A stretch of DNA of 64,000 bases from Paenibacillus soyae (GCF_024623455.1 NZ_JANIPJ010000005.1:124001-188000); one strand, 5' to 3'; positions 32,334 to 40,389 are shown, counted from the stretch's first letter. Notes: generated by a model from the sequence alone, not told the origin. Translations and numbers: made by a program.

Positions 32334-33626
32334 ATGAATGAGGGGGACTTTCTTCCTGCAGTGAAATTGCTTGAGTTTATGGAGCGTATCTACCGCTACG
32401 GCATGACGACGACATCGGGAGGCAATTTGTCGATCAAGGATGCGGATGGCGGGATATGGATTACGCCGTCGGGTATTGATAAAGGTTCGTTGAACCGTGA
32501 CGACATGGTTTATGTGAAGCCGGACGGGACCGTATCCGGGAAGCATGCGCCTTCGAGTGAGTTGCCGTTCCATCGGCTGATCTATGAGGCAAGGCCGGAT
32601 ATTAGTGCCATTGTCCATGCCCATCCGCCAGCCTTGGTATCGTTCAGCATCGTCCGCCGTATTCCAGACTTGCGGCTGCTTCCGAACGAACGCCAGATAT
32701 GCGGCGAGATCGGCATTGCCGCTTATGCGCTTCCGGGAAGCAGGCGGCTTGGAGAGAATATTGCCCGCGTGTTCGCCGAAGGAAAGGATAGCGTCATGCT
32801 CGAGAATCACGGGGTGGTCGTCGGCGGCCGGACATTGGATGAGGCATTCCGCATATTTGAAACGCTCGACTTCTGCGCGCGTCTGGAAATTGAAGCAAGC
32901 CGAATCGGCAAGCCCATCTTGCTTACCGATGAGGATTACGCACTTGTCCGAAGCCAAGCCGGGATTCGAATGGAGACCTATGCGGCCGAACCCATGGAGC
33001 ATACGGAGCTCGAGTTGCGCGAGGATATGTGCCGGCTCATCCGTCGCGCTTATGCGCAAGGATTGTTCACCAGCACGCAGGGAACCTTCTCGAAACGGCT
33101 GAACGACCAAGAATTTTTGATTACGCCGTACGGCATGGATCGTACTTATCTGAAACCGGCTGATCTGGTCAAAGTCAGGGACGGCAGGCATGAGGAGGGG
33201 AGGAGACCAAGTCAATCGGTACGATTCCACGAAGCGTTATACCGTCAGCACAACCATATCGATTCGGTCATTCTCGCCCATCCGCCGTACATTATGGCTT
33301 TCGCCGTGACCGAAGCGCCATTTGATTCGAGGACGATACCGGAAAGCTATATATTGCTGCGGGGCATGCCTAAGCTCCCGTTCGCCGGCATCTATACCGA
33401 ACCCGAGAAGACCGCCAAGACCTTTGCGCCGAACACTCCGCTTGCGATCGTGAACAATAATTGCCTCGTCGTTACCGGTCAAGGGCTGCTGAACACGTTC
33501 GACCGGCTCGAGGTCGCCGAGTACAGCGCCAAATCCATCCTGAACGCCCGTTCGCTTGGTGAGATCCGCTTTATCGAAGACAACGAGATCGAGGAGCTGA
33601 AGGCCGCCTTTCGGCTGGAGGATTGA
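32334..33626 (+). CDS. Tandem class II aldolase/adducin domain protein
   Basis: 430 residues made of two class II aldolase domains in a row (about 1-215 and 216-430). Domain 1 keeps the metal site: Glu in PSSELPFHRL, HxH in IVHAHPPAL and His in ENHGVVV, plus GGNLS for phosphate binding. Domain 2 has lost it: SQSVRF replaces the Glu segment, ILAHPPYI keeps one His, and VNNNCLVV has Asn for His. So only the first half is likely catalytic, the second being structural or regulatory. Family members act on fuculose-phosphate, ribulose-phosphate or similar. It follows ldh by 36 bases; its role beside fermentation genes is unclear. Confidence 0.82.
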   Translation: MNEGDFLPAVKLLEFMERIYRYGMTTTSGGNLSIKDADGGIWITPSGIDKGSLNRDDMVYVKPDGTVSGKHAPSSELPFHRLIYEARPDISAIVHAHPPALVSFSIVRRIPDLRLLPNERQICGEIGIAAYALPGSRRLGENIARVFAEGKDSVMLENHGVVVGGRTLDEAFRIFETLDFCARLEIEASRIGKPILLTDEDYALVRSQAGIRMETYAAEPMEHTELELREDMCRLIRRAYAQGLFTSTQGTFSKRLNDQEFLITPYGMDRTYLKPADLVKVRDGRHEEGRRPSQSVRFHEALYRQHNHIDSVILAHPPYIMAFAVTEAPFDSRTIPESYILLRGMPKLPFAGIYTEPEKTAKTFAPNTPLAIVNNNCLVVTGQGLLNTFDRLEVAEYSAKSILNARSLGEIRFIEDNEIEELKAAFRLED

Positions 33627-33649
33627 AGAGTACCGCCATGAAACGCCAA

Positions 33650-33704
33650 AGGGGCTGTCCCGGATATCATCCATGATGATATCCAGGACAGCCCCTGAGC
33701 GTCT
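33650..33704. terminator. Bidirectional terminator between aldolase and oxidase genes
   Basis: AGGGGCTGTCC-GGATATCAT pairs with ATGATATCC-GGACAGCCCCT (33650-33696) with one bulge on each side, then TCTTTT. It separates convergent genes. Confidence 0.85.
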
Positions 33705-33713
33705 TTTGAGTTC

Positions 33714-35387
33714 CTACCAGCTTCGGACGCCGGCCGATTCCGGCGCATGATTGATGATGTGCATCACCGGGACTGTGTACGCGATCAGCGTAAGAATGAG
33801 AGTCAATGCGATCCATACTCCCCATCTCTCCAATATCGGAGGAGGACGATGACCGGTGTCGTGCACCTCGCCGATCGGAAACTCATCCAACTGTTCCGTC
33901 CGCGGCGCCGCGAACCACATGTAGAGCGCTATAAACAGGAACAGCAGAACCCCGATAAATAAGAGTCCGCTGCCAATGCCGATCAGCTTGCGGTACGGCT
34001 CCCACGTCTGAACGACGGGGTGGTCCATATAGGTCGTGTAAGCCGTCCGGCGCGGCTCGCCGAATAGCCCGACAATATGCATCGGAATCGACATGAATGC
34101 CATCCCGAGCACCCATATAATCGTATGCCAAATCCCAAGCTTATTGATGAAAGGCGTTATGCGGCGACCCGTCAATGCCGGGAATAGCGAATAGGTAATG
34201 GCGAAGAAGGTGAGCGCCACCGTCGAGGCCACGGTCAAGTGAAAGTGCCCGGTAATCCACAGCGTGTTATGGACGACCTGGTCCAGCTGGTAACTGGCAT
34301 TGATGACGCCGCCCGCTCCCGCAGGGATGAAGATAACCATGCCCGCGAATGCCGCGAAAAACCGCGCGTCTCTAAAGGGAAGCTTGCGGAAAAATCCGAA
34401 CAGCCCGGTCGCTCCTTTCTCCCTGCCGGCCAGCTCGAACGTTGCCATCATAGAGAAGGCCGTCATTAAGGAAGGAATGACGACGATCATCGTCAGCACC
34501 ACCTGCAGAAACTTCCAGAAAGAAGAAATTCCGGGCTCCATCAGTTGATGGTGGAAGCCGACCGGAATGGAGTACAGAATAAACAGCACGAATGTCAGCC
34601 TTGGCAGCGAGTCGCTGAATATTTTGCCTCCGACGATTTTCGGCACGTTCACATACCAGAAGATATAAGCGGGCAGCAGCCAGAAATAAACCAGCGGGTG
34701 GCCGAAATACCAGAACAACGTCCGGCTAAGCTCGACATTGATTTTATCGATCCAACCCAGCGACCACGGGATGAGCTGGAACACCACTTCGATAGCGACG
34801 CCAATCGTGCAAATTTGCCACAGCACCATCGTGGCAACCGCCATGTAAGCAAATAGCGGGGAGGGCTGCCCTTTGTTTGCACGGCGCCACTTGGCGTAAG
34901 CCGCGAATATCGCAAAGCCGCTCAACCAGCTGCCGACGACGACAAGCGCCATCCCGATGTAAAACAAAGGATCGGCCTGGAGCGGCGCGTAGAACGTATA
35001 CAGAACGGATGCGTCGTTCGTCAGTATTTCGATCGTCGCGAGAACCGTTCCGGCCACCATCAAGTAATAGCCGGTCCAGGCCGTCGTCCGCGCCCCACTA
35101 GGCAAGCTTCCTCCGAGCGTTCTGGCCACGCCGGAATAGAGGTAGCCGATAATAAAGAACGTCGTGAAAATAAGAGCCATCATCACTCCGTGCACCGTTA
35201 GCAGCTGATAATAGCCAATGGACGCGGGCAGCTCGATAAATCCGGTCCGCTGCAACCCCTGCAGCAGACCGGCGATAGCGCCGGCGAAGATGGCGAAGAA
35301 AGAGAAGCCGATATGCGCTAGGATCAGCTTCCGATCTCCCGGATCAAACAAAAATTTCGCTTTATCCCGCTTCGTTTCTTTCTGCAT
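33714..35387 (-). CDS. cbaA: Cytochrome c oxidase subunit I, b(o/a)3 type
   Basis: 557 residues, about 13 membrane helices. Haem-copper ligands are visible: the CuB motif WYFGHPLVYFWLLP, the His pair GFHHQLMEP, and the haem pair region TGHFHLTVAS; a low-spin haem His lies in LLTVHGVMMA. The type B (ba3) subfamily has high oxygen affinity, which suits microaerobic growth. Its two companion subunits are encoded upstream on the same strand. It reduces O2 to water with proton pumping. Confidence 0.93.
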   Translation of the reverse strand: MQKETKRDKAKFLFDPGDRKLILAHIGFSFFAIFAGAIAGLLQGLQRTGFIELPASIGYYQLLTVHGVMMALIFTTFFIIGYLYSGVARTLGGSLPSGARTTAWTGYYLMVAGTVLATIEILTNDASVLYTFYAPLQADPLFYIGMALVVVGSWLSGFAIFAAYAKWRRANKGQPSPLFAYMAVATMVLWQICTIGVAIEVVFQLIPWSLGWIDKINVELSRTLFWYFGHPLVYFWLLPAYIFWYVNVPKIVGGKIFSDSLPRLTFVLFILYSIPVGFHHQLMEPGISSFWKFLQVVLTMIVVIPSLMTAFSMMATFELAGREKGATGLFGFFRKLPFRDARFFAAFAGMVIFIPAGAGGVINASYQLDQVVHNTLWITGHFHLTVASTVALTFFAITYSLFPALTGRRITPFINKLGIWHTIIWVLGMAFMSIPMHIVGLFGEPRRTAYTTYMDHPVVQTWEPYRKLIGIGSGLLFIGVLLFLFIALYMWFAAPRTEQLDEFPIGEVHDTGHRPPPILERWGVWIALTLILTLIAYTVPVMHIINHAPESAGVRSW

Positions 35388-35424
35388 GCATCGTCGAATC
35401 CTCTCTGTCTGGTTTCTCGTCGCG

Positions 35425-35898
35425 TTATTGCACGACCAGCTTGCCCATCATCACGTGATGGCCGACCCCGCAATACTCGTGGCAGAGCATGGCATAGTTG
35501 CCTTCGTCTTCGAACGTATACGTATACTCGGAAATATGTCCGGGCACGACCATGATGTTTACGTTCGTGTTCGGAATGAACAACCCATGAACGACGTCGG
35601 GGCTGGTAACTTCGAAATGAACGGTCGATCCTCTTGGGATCGTGATTTCGCCCGGGTCGAAGGCGAACAGTCTTGCCACCATCGTAACCCGGAATTCATT
35701 CGGCCCAAGCTGCGTCACTCCCGGCTCGTCGAAGGGCGCCGTGGCAGCTACTTCCTCTGGCGCGATCGTGCGCATGTGACCGGGAGGGTTGAGGCCGACG
35801 AAGATGCCCAGCGTACCCAGAACGACGAGAAACACAATGATTGAACCGATGCCAAGCAGCAGCCAAATTCGTTCATAGCGGGGCAAATGATCAATCAT
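35425..35898 (-). CDS. cbaB: Cytochrome c oxidase subunit II, ba3 type (CuA)
   Basis: 157 residues: one N-terminal membrane anchor (about 12-34) and a cupredoxin domain outside the membrane with the CuA motif CHEYCGVGHHVM and the upstream His in PDVVHGLFIP. It receives electrons from a cytochrome c and passes them to subunit I. Length is typical of the short ba3-type subunit II. Between subunit I and the small IIa gene in one operon. Confidence 0.93.
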   Translation of the reverse strand: MIDHLPRYERIWLLLGIGSIIVFLVVLGTLGIFVGLNPPGHMRTIAPEEVAATAPFDEPGVTQLGPNEFRVTMVARLFAFDPGEITIPRGSTVHFEVTSPDVVHGLFIPNTNVNIMVVPGHISEYTYTFEDEGNYAMLCHEYCGVGHHVMMGKLVVQ

Positions 35899-35914
35899 AA
35901 ATCCGTTACCTCCT

Positions 35915-36061
35915 TCATTGTCTAGCTAGATACAAAAGCAAAACAGCGAGCCATGTCAGCAGTATGAAGCCTCCGATGAGAAGGACGGAGACAAACGTTC
36001 CTTTAAGCTTTTCATTCTCCCCGACATCCTTCCGCGCGGCTTCCCGAGTGCGGTCTGCCAT
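35915..36061 (-). CDS. Cytochrome c oxidase subunit IIa, ba3 type
   Basis: 48 residues from the ATG after a GGGGGG binding site; the frame is open further upstream but crosses the promoter region. One membrane helix (about 22-42) with the family's KLKGTFVSVLLIGGFILLTW core and LYLARQ end. It is the small helix that completes the ba3-type subunit II. First gene of the oxidase operon. Confidence 0.85.
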   Translation of the reverse strand: MADRTREAARKDVGENEKLKGTFVSVLLIGGFILLTWLAVLLLYLARQ

Positions 36062-36100
36062 GAGCTTGAACCCCCCAACAGGTGCGATTGACGTTAGTAT

Positions 36101-36119
36101 TTTCCAAGTTGTATGGAAA
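36101..36119. promoter_or_regulatory. Dyad in the oxidase promoter region
   Basis: TTTCCA-N7-TGGAAA, 40-58 bases upstream of the subunit IIa start. A possible regulator site; no clear -10/-35 pair was found for the oxidase operon between here and the FNR box at 36177. Confidence 0.35.
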
Positions 36120-36176
36120 GATACACCATCATGCGAAGTGCGTACAGGAATTCGAAATATCATGCAAACGATGATT

Positions 36177-36219
36177 TGTGACGAAGATCACAGCGAGTAC
36201 GCCTTAGAAGAGCTATAGT
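36177..36219 (+). promoter_or_regulatory. FNR-type class II promoter of doxX copy 2 (perfect box)
   Basis: Box TGTGACGAAGATCACA (36177-36192), -10 TATAGT (36214-36219), centre 29.5 bp before the -10; same as copy 1. Confidence 0.88.
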
Positions 36220-36284
36220 ATAGACATAGAGAGAAGCGCAAAAACGATACATCATCCGAAACGGCGCTTTCCTCGAACATAATT

Positions 36285-36300
36285 TGTGAATAGATTCACA
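36285..36300 (+). promoter_or_regulatory. Second perfect FNR-type box in the doxX leader, copy 2
   Basis: TGTGAATAGATTCACA, identical in sequence and position to the leader box of copy 1. Confidence 0.7.
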
Positions 36301-36317
36301 ATAGGAGAGTGGATGTC

Positions 36318-36860
36318 ATGATGAAGTTTTTGCGAGAGAACGTGTATGCGGCCGGGTTGTTGTTCCTCTTAAGGATCTATGTCGGCTGGGAATGGCTTAA
36401 TGCCGGCTTCCACAAGCTGACGGGCGGGTTTGACGCAACGGGCTTCCTGAAGAACGCGATCGCGAATCCGGTGTTGGACAAAGGAACGCAGGAACTGGTA
36501 TACCCTACCTTTACGGGGTTCCTGGAGCAAGTAGCGCTGCCGAACGTGAAGATCATTAACTTCCTTATCCCCGTAGGGGAGACGCTGGTCGGAATCGGGC
36601 TTATCGTCGGCGGCTTGACCGCGGCGGCCGCATTCTTCGGGCTTATGATGAACTTCATGTTCCTCTTCGCCGGCACGGTAAGCACGAATCCTTGGCTCAT
36701 CTTGTTAGGACTTGTCGTGATTGCGGCGGGTACGAACGCCGGACGATTCGGACTCGACTACTATTTGCTTCCTCTGCTTCGCAAGCTGATGCGCCGCAAC
36801 GATCAAGAGAAGCCGCAAACGCCAACGCTTCCTAAACCGCGTCATCGAGCAGCTCATTAA
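36318..36860 (+). CDS. DoxX family membrane protein, copy 2
   Basis: 180 residues, four membrane helices, differing from copy 1 (24665) at about three residues (Leu for Ser, Gly for Arg, Leu for Ile). Start is the ATG 10 bases after AGGAG. The whole unit of promoter, leader, gene and terminator is repeated, about 700 bp, in the same orientation 11.65 kb apart. It stands divergent from the oxidase operon. Function as for copy 1: a small redox-linked membrane protein of unknown substrate under FNR control. Confidence 0.87.
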   Translation: MMKFLRENVYAAGLLFLLRIYVGWEWLNAGFHKLTGGFDATGFLKNAIANPVLDKGTQELVYPTFTGFLEQVALPNVKIINFLIPVGETLVGIGLIVGGLTAAAAFFGLMMNFMFLFAGTVSTNPWLILLGLVVIAAGTNAGRFGLDYYLLPLLRKLMRRNDQEKPQTPTLPKPRHRAAH

Positions 36861-36891
36861 CCAGGCTAATAATTCTCGTCATAAGGAGCTC

Positions 36892-36928
36892 AACCAGCCG
36901 CCGGCCATTTGCCGGCGGCTGGTTTTTT
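36892..36928 (+). terminator. Terminator of doxX copy 2
   Basis: Perfect stem AACCAGCCGCCGGC / GCCGGCGGCTGGTT with T6. Confidence 0.92.
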
Positions 36929-37002
36929 GGGACGCCAAGCCGGTGAACCGGGTGAAAATAATCGGGATACGAACCTGCCGTTCATCGTTTCGCCGTATCC
37001 CA

Positions 37003-37045
37003 TGTGATTAGGCTCACTTCCTTCTGGAACCGCCGGGATTATAAT
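37003..37045 (+). promoter_or_regulatory. FNR-type class II promoter of hemerythrin-ric operon
   Basis: Box TGTGATTAGGCTCACT (37003-37018), perfect -10 TATAAT (37040-37045), centre 29.5 bp before the -10. Confidence 0.85.
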
Positions 37046-37078
37046 GAGAGTGACTCTCAATCAGGGAAGGTGATGCCG

Positions 37079-37606
37079 ATGGATTCGCTGGCGTTAAAGC
37101 CTCCGCTCCAACAGCTGTTCGACGAGCATATTCCGCTGCGAGCGCAGATGGAACGGATTTTCGATTTGGCTTGCGGCTTGAAAGAAGCGGGAATAGGGGG
37201 CGGAGATACGCAGCTAAGGCTGCTTGTCCGGCAGATGACGGATTTCGCGTGGAAGCTTGAACAGCACTCGGATAGGGAGGAGAATTTGCTTTTTCCGATG
37301 ATGGCCCGTTATTTGGGCAGAGAGACAGGTCCGATTGCCGTCATGGAGTATGAGCACGATCAGGCCAAGCGCAACATTGAATTATTCCATGAAGCTTACT
37401 CGATGCATGGATTACGTAAAGATGGGATCGGGATTGGCCAGATCGCTGGTTACGCGGAGGAAGCCGTGACGATCCTGATGGAACATTTCTGCAAGGAAGA
37501 GCATGCTTTATTCCCGATGGCTAATAACCTTCTATCGGAGCAGGAGCTCGAGCAGCTGGAGCAAGCATTTACCACGGGTCAAGATCAAGGAGGGGATCGG
37601 ATATGA
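37079..37606 (+). CDS. Hemerythrin HHE domain protein upstream of ric
   Basis: 175 residues from the ATG 8 bases after GGGAAGG. Complete HHE pattern: LFDEHIPLRAQ near residue 14, EQHSDREENLLFPMM near 61, EYEHDQAKRN near 92 and MEHFCKEEHALFPMA near 139. Paralogue of the protein at 26260, sharing the EYEHD-x-AK-x-NI segment. It overlaps ric by 4 bases (ATGA), so the two work together, presumably in NO or oxygen handling and iron-centre repair. Confidence 0.85.
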   Translation: MDSLALKPPLQQLFDEHIPLRAQMERIFDLACGLKEAGIGGGDTQLRLLVRQMTDFAWKLEQHSDREENLLFPMMARYLGRETGPIAVMEYEHDQAKRNIELFHEAYSMHGLRKDGIGIGQIAGYAEEAVTILMEHFCKEEHALFPMANNLLSEQELEQLEQAFTTGQDQGGDRI

Positions 37607-38322
37607 CGACCGTTATTCAGAGAGACCAGCGCGTTGGCGATATCGTCGCCGTCTATTCCCAAGCAAGCAACATCTTCAAGGAGCTGGGCATCGACTTCTG
37701 CTGCGGGGGAGGGCGCACTCTTGCCGAGGCGGTGCAGAAGCGGAAGCTGGACGAAGGAGAAGTGTTGTCGAGACTGAATAAAGTCTGTACGGAGGCACGG
37801 CCGGCATGGCCTCTGGATTGGAAGCAGGACGGAAGGAAGCTGACGAAATTAACCGAGCATATTACGCTTCAGCACCATAACTTCCTTCGCGGAGAGCTGC
37901 CCGTACTCCGGGACTTCGTCAATAAAGTGGCGAGAGTGCATGGAGGAGAGCATCCGGAGCTCGTTCTGCTTCAAGGCTTCTACCATCGATTGAGCGAGGA
38001 GCTTCTGGCGCATCTGGCCAAAGAAGAGGAGCTGCTGTTCCCGGCGATCCTCAGGGCCGAGGCCGAAGGCTCCGAAGAGGCCCTTCAGGACGCGCTTCGT
38101 CTGTTAGGAACGCTTGAGGCCGAGCATGACGAAGCGGGAGATTTGCTAAGCCGAATGCGGGATGCGACAGGAGGATACGCGCTTCCGGATGGAGCCTGCA
38201 TGACCTATTCGGTCACGTTTCGCAAGCTGGAAGAGCTCGAGAACGATATGTTCACTCATGTGCATTTGGAGAATAACCTGCTGTTCCCGGCGCTTGTCGA
38301 GATGAAGGCGGAAGCGGTGTAA
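37603..38322 (+). CDS. ric: Iron-sulfur cluster repair di-iron protein (RIC/ScdA/YtfE)
   Basis: 239 residues: the N-terminal ScdA_N (DUF542) domain with DFCCGGGRTLAEA near residue 32, then a hemerythrin-type diiron domain with LQHHNFLRGE near 88, LAHLAKEEELLFPAI near 137, EAEHDEAGDLL near 171 and HVHLENNLLFPAL near 222. RIC proteins restore Fe-S clusters damaged by NO and peroxide. That fits a nitrite-reducing organism, where nitrite gives rise to NO. Coupled to the upstream hemerythrin gene. Confidence 0.93.
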   Translation: MTTVIQRDQRVGDIVAVYSQASNIFKELGIDFCCGGGRTLAEAVQKRKLDEGEVLSRLNKVCTEARPAWPLDWKQDGRKLTKLTEHITLQHHNFLRGELPVLRDFVNKVARVHGGEHPELVLLQGFYHRLSEELLAHLAKEEELLFPAILRAEAEGSEEALQDALRLLGTLEAEHDEAGDLLSRMRDATGGYALPDGACMTYSVTFRKLEELENDMFTHVHLENNLLFPALVEMKAEAV

Positions 38323-38346
38323 CCAGCGATATTTTTTGCAAGAGTA

Positions 38347-38389
38347 AGTGAAAAAAATCACAGACCATTCAACCTAAAAGAGGTATGAT
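38347..38389 (+). promoter_or_regulatory. FNR-type class II promoter of a hemerythrin-like gene
   Basis: Box AGTGAAAAAAATCACA (38347-38362), -10 TATGAT (38384-38389), centre 29.5 bp before the -10. Confidence 0.8.
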
Positions 38390-38423
38390 AGCATCATCAA
38401 GGAATGAGGAGTTGAGTTGCAAT

Positions 38424-38903
38424 ATGTACGTCTATCAAGAGGTGCTGCCTTCTGAACTTTCCCAAGCGCTTGAGAGATTGCTGGACGAGAACGAGAAGAT
38501 TAAATCGAACGTGATGAAGGTTGAACGATTCGCCGCGGAATTGCAGAAGGGATCGAATCCACCGGATATCGATCAGATTATAAAGCTGAAGTGTTTGACG
38601 GACGCGTTAAGCCAATCCTTCGAAACCCATGAGAGATGGGAGGCGAAGGTGCTGTTCCCGCTTATGAAAGAAGCCATCTCCCGCGCAGGCGACCCTTATA
38701 TGCATACCTCGCTGTGGATGCTGGAGAAAGGGAATCCTGGCGATCAATATTTCCGATTGTACTGGGGTCAGGTCAGCACCTATCTGGAGAAGCTTCAGCC
38801 GGATTCCTTCTACAAAGGCCTTAAGTACTTGCTTAATGGCTGCCGCCTGGTCAAGGAGCAGCTGGAACTGGAAGAAGAACTGCTGCTGCCCCATATTCAC
38901 TAA
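38424..38903 (+). CDS. Degenerate hemerythrin-like protein
   Basis: 159 residues from the ATG 12 bases after AGGAG. It aligns by eye with the proteins at 12312 and 20718: ETHERWEAKVLFPLM near residue 72 is a good HHE segment, but the others are weakened (LLDENEKIKS, MLEKGNPGDQY, QLELEEELLLPHIH), lacking several ligand histidines. It may bind iron poorly or not at all. It has its own FNR-type promoter and ends at a bidirectional terminator. Confidence 0.68.
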   Translation: MYVYQEVLPSELSQALERLLDENEKIKSNVMKVERFAAELQKGSNPPDIDQIIKLKCLTDALSQSFETHERWEAKVLFPLMKEAISRAGDPYMHTSLWMLEKGNPGDQYFRLYWGQVSTYLEKLQPDSFYKGLKYLLNGCRLVKEQLELEEELLLPHIH

Positions 38904-38911
38904 CGAAAGAC

Positions 38912-38946
38912 GAACCCCTTACGCTGCCGTATAGCGTGAGGGGTTC
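38912..38946. terminator. Bidirectional terminator
   Basis: GAACCCCT(T)ACGCT pairs with AGCGT(G)AGGGGTTC; serves the hemerythrin-like gene and the convergent SASP gene. Confidence 0.82.
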
Positions 38947-38958
38947 ATGCTCTGAGAA

Positions 38959-39234
38959 CTATTCCTTCGAGAGCCGATCCTGCGCAAGCCGGATCATCTC
39001 GCGTACCATGGAGCCGCCGATCTTGCCGCCGATATGTCCGGCTTCTTCCGTAGTCAGGTCACCATTAAAGCCTGGCTTCAGCGGCACGCCAAGCTCCTTG
39101 GCCACCTCGTATTTCACATCGTCGGGCCGATTCGGATCGACGGCGTAACCTTCGCGCTTCATCACTTCCGCTTTGAACGCCTGCATGCCTCGCTCGGCTC
39201 CGGGGACTGCATAATTCCTTCTTCTTCGGGCCAT
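38959..39234 (-). CDS. Alpha/beta-type small acid-soluble spore protein
   Basis: 91 residues from the ATG after GGAAGGGAG. The SASP signature is present: YEVAKELGVPL, then NGDLTTEEAGHIGGKIGGSMVREMI, with the germination-protease cleavage region in the first block. These proteins coat spore DNA and protect it from UV and heat. The N-terminal 25 residues (MARRRRNY...) are more basic than usual. It marks the organism as a spore-former. Confidence 0.92.
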   Translation of the reverse strand: MARRRRNYAVPGAERGMQAFKAEVMKREGYAVDPNRPDDVKYEVAKELGVPLKPGFNGDLTTEEAGHIGGKIGGSMVREMIRLAQDRLSKE

Positions 39235-39286
39235 TTTCGTTGCTCCCTTCCGGATGTTTTCCTTTAGGATGCCCTTCCTGCGGTTC

Positions 39287-39901
39287 TTATACGCGCAGGT
39301 TCCGGTACTGGCGTTTCGCTCTGGCGGAGAAGAAGGCGGACAAGATGACCATGAGGGGAAGCGCAAGGAACACGGCGCCTCTGAACAAAGCGAACGGCGT
39401 TTCGAACAGGAACGCGCGCCAGAAAGCGGCCCCCGATTTCTCCCACAGTTCCGGCGTATAATAGAGGTCGGCCGGGGTAAGCAGGGCCAGGGGATCGATA
39501 TTGCCGAGCATGATCAACACCGCGCACAGCGGGATGAAGGATGCCGCGAGCGAGCCCCACATCTCGGACAGCCGTTTGTAACGGGCCGCTTTGGAATCCA
39601 CGTCCGAGAAGATATCTTCGTCCTCCTGCGCCTGACTTTTCTTGAAATATTGCGCGCCGGACCGTCTCGTGCCGGCAATGTGCGTCCAGCCGCTGTCTTC
39701 GAACAAAGCGCGGTAGTCCTCGAAGTCGGCGCCGTTTCTGAACATTCGGTAGTCGATCCGAATGACGGCGCGTTCCGCCGGGCTGTTCTCGAATCGATAG
39801 CCCATGCCGGATTTCCGCTCCAATACGTAACCATTCCGCGCCATCTCGTTCAGCCAGCGTTCTTCCTTCTCCAAATCCACAAAAAATTTGTATTTCCTCA
39901 T
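39287..39901 (-). CDS. DUF2812 domain membrane protein
   Basis: 204 residues from the ATG 9 bases after AGGAGG. N-terminal DUF2812 domain (about 1-105: KYKFFVDLEKEERWLNEMARNGY and YRFENSPAERAVIRIDYR), then two or three membrane helices (about 118-138 and 165-190). DUF2812 genes regularly sit next to PadR regulators, as here, 13 bases downstream of one. Function unknown; envelope stress or immunity roles are only suspected in the family. Confidence 0.85.
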   Translation of the reverse strand: MRKYKFFVDLEKEERWLNEMARNGYVLERKSGMGYRFENSPAERAVIRIDYRMFRNGADFEDYRALFEDSGWTHIAGTRRSGAQYFKKSQAQEDEDIFSDVDSKAARYKRLSEMWGSLAASFIPLCAVLIMLGNIDPLALLTPADLYYTPELWEKSGAAFWRAFLFETPFALFRGAVFLALPLMVILSAFFSARAKRQYRNLRV

Positions 39902-39914
39902 AAGGATCCGCCTC

Positions 39915-40229
39915 CTAAAGATCAAGTCTTTGCTTGGTCGTATCGATCATGTGCGTCATCCGTTCGAAATCCAGGCGCAGCATTGCCATGCCTTTGTCGG
40001 TTATCACATAGACCTTGCGCCGGCTGTCGTCGCTGCTGACGGGCCCTATCCATCCCAGCTTCAGCAGGTTATCGATGGCGCCATAGAGCGTCCCCGCAGC
40101 CATACGGACGCCGCCGCGGCTGAGCTCCTCGATCTTCTGCAAGATGAGATAGCCGTGAGCCGGCTCGGTCAGGGCGAGCAGCACGTAATAGACGGTTTCG
40201 GTAAGCGGCAAATGTTTGGAGCGTGACAT
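39915..40229 (-). CDS. PadR family transcriptional repressor
   Basis: 104 residues with the PadR winged-helix (ETVYYVLLALTEPAHGYLILQKIEELSRGGVRMAAGTLYGAIDNLLKLGWI compressed: helices at about 9-70) and a short C-terminal dimer helix (PadR-s2 type). AGGAGG lies 10 bases before the ATG. It controls its own operon with the DUF2812 gene, probably through the AGTCTGACT/AGTCAGACT repeats in its promoter. Confidence 0.9.
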   Translation of the reverse strand: MSRSKHLPLTETVYYVLLALTEPAHGYLILQKIEELSRGGVRMAAGTLYGAIDNLLKLGWIGPVSSDDSRRKVYVITDKGMAMLRLDFERMTHMIDTTKQRLDL

Positions 40230-40252
40230 GAACCATCGCCTCCTATTTAGTA

Positions 40253-40315
40253 AGTCTGACTTTATACAGTTGGAATGTATAGTTGAATTATATACAGTCA
40301 GACTGAATAATGCAA
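40253..40315 (-). promoter_or_regulatory. padR promoter with inverted-repeat operator
   Basis: On the minus strand: TTGCAT (40315-40310), 17 bp, TATAAT (40292-40287). Half-site AGTCAGACT (40296-40304) fills the spacer and its inverted partner AGTCTGACT (40253-40261) lies in the leader. Typical autorepression layout. Confidence 0.72.
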
Positions 40316-40389
40316 TGGGCTGCCTTATGGATTTTTTGCTTTTCAAGTGCTAGGCTTGAGGAAGAGGAATGAGGAAGGGGAAATTTCTA

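Noticed and set aside
36062..36176. FNR control of the ba3 oxidase from the box at 36177
   Set aside because: On the minus strand no -10 hexamer lies at the class II distance from that box; the box clearly serves doxX.
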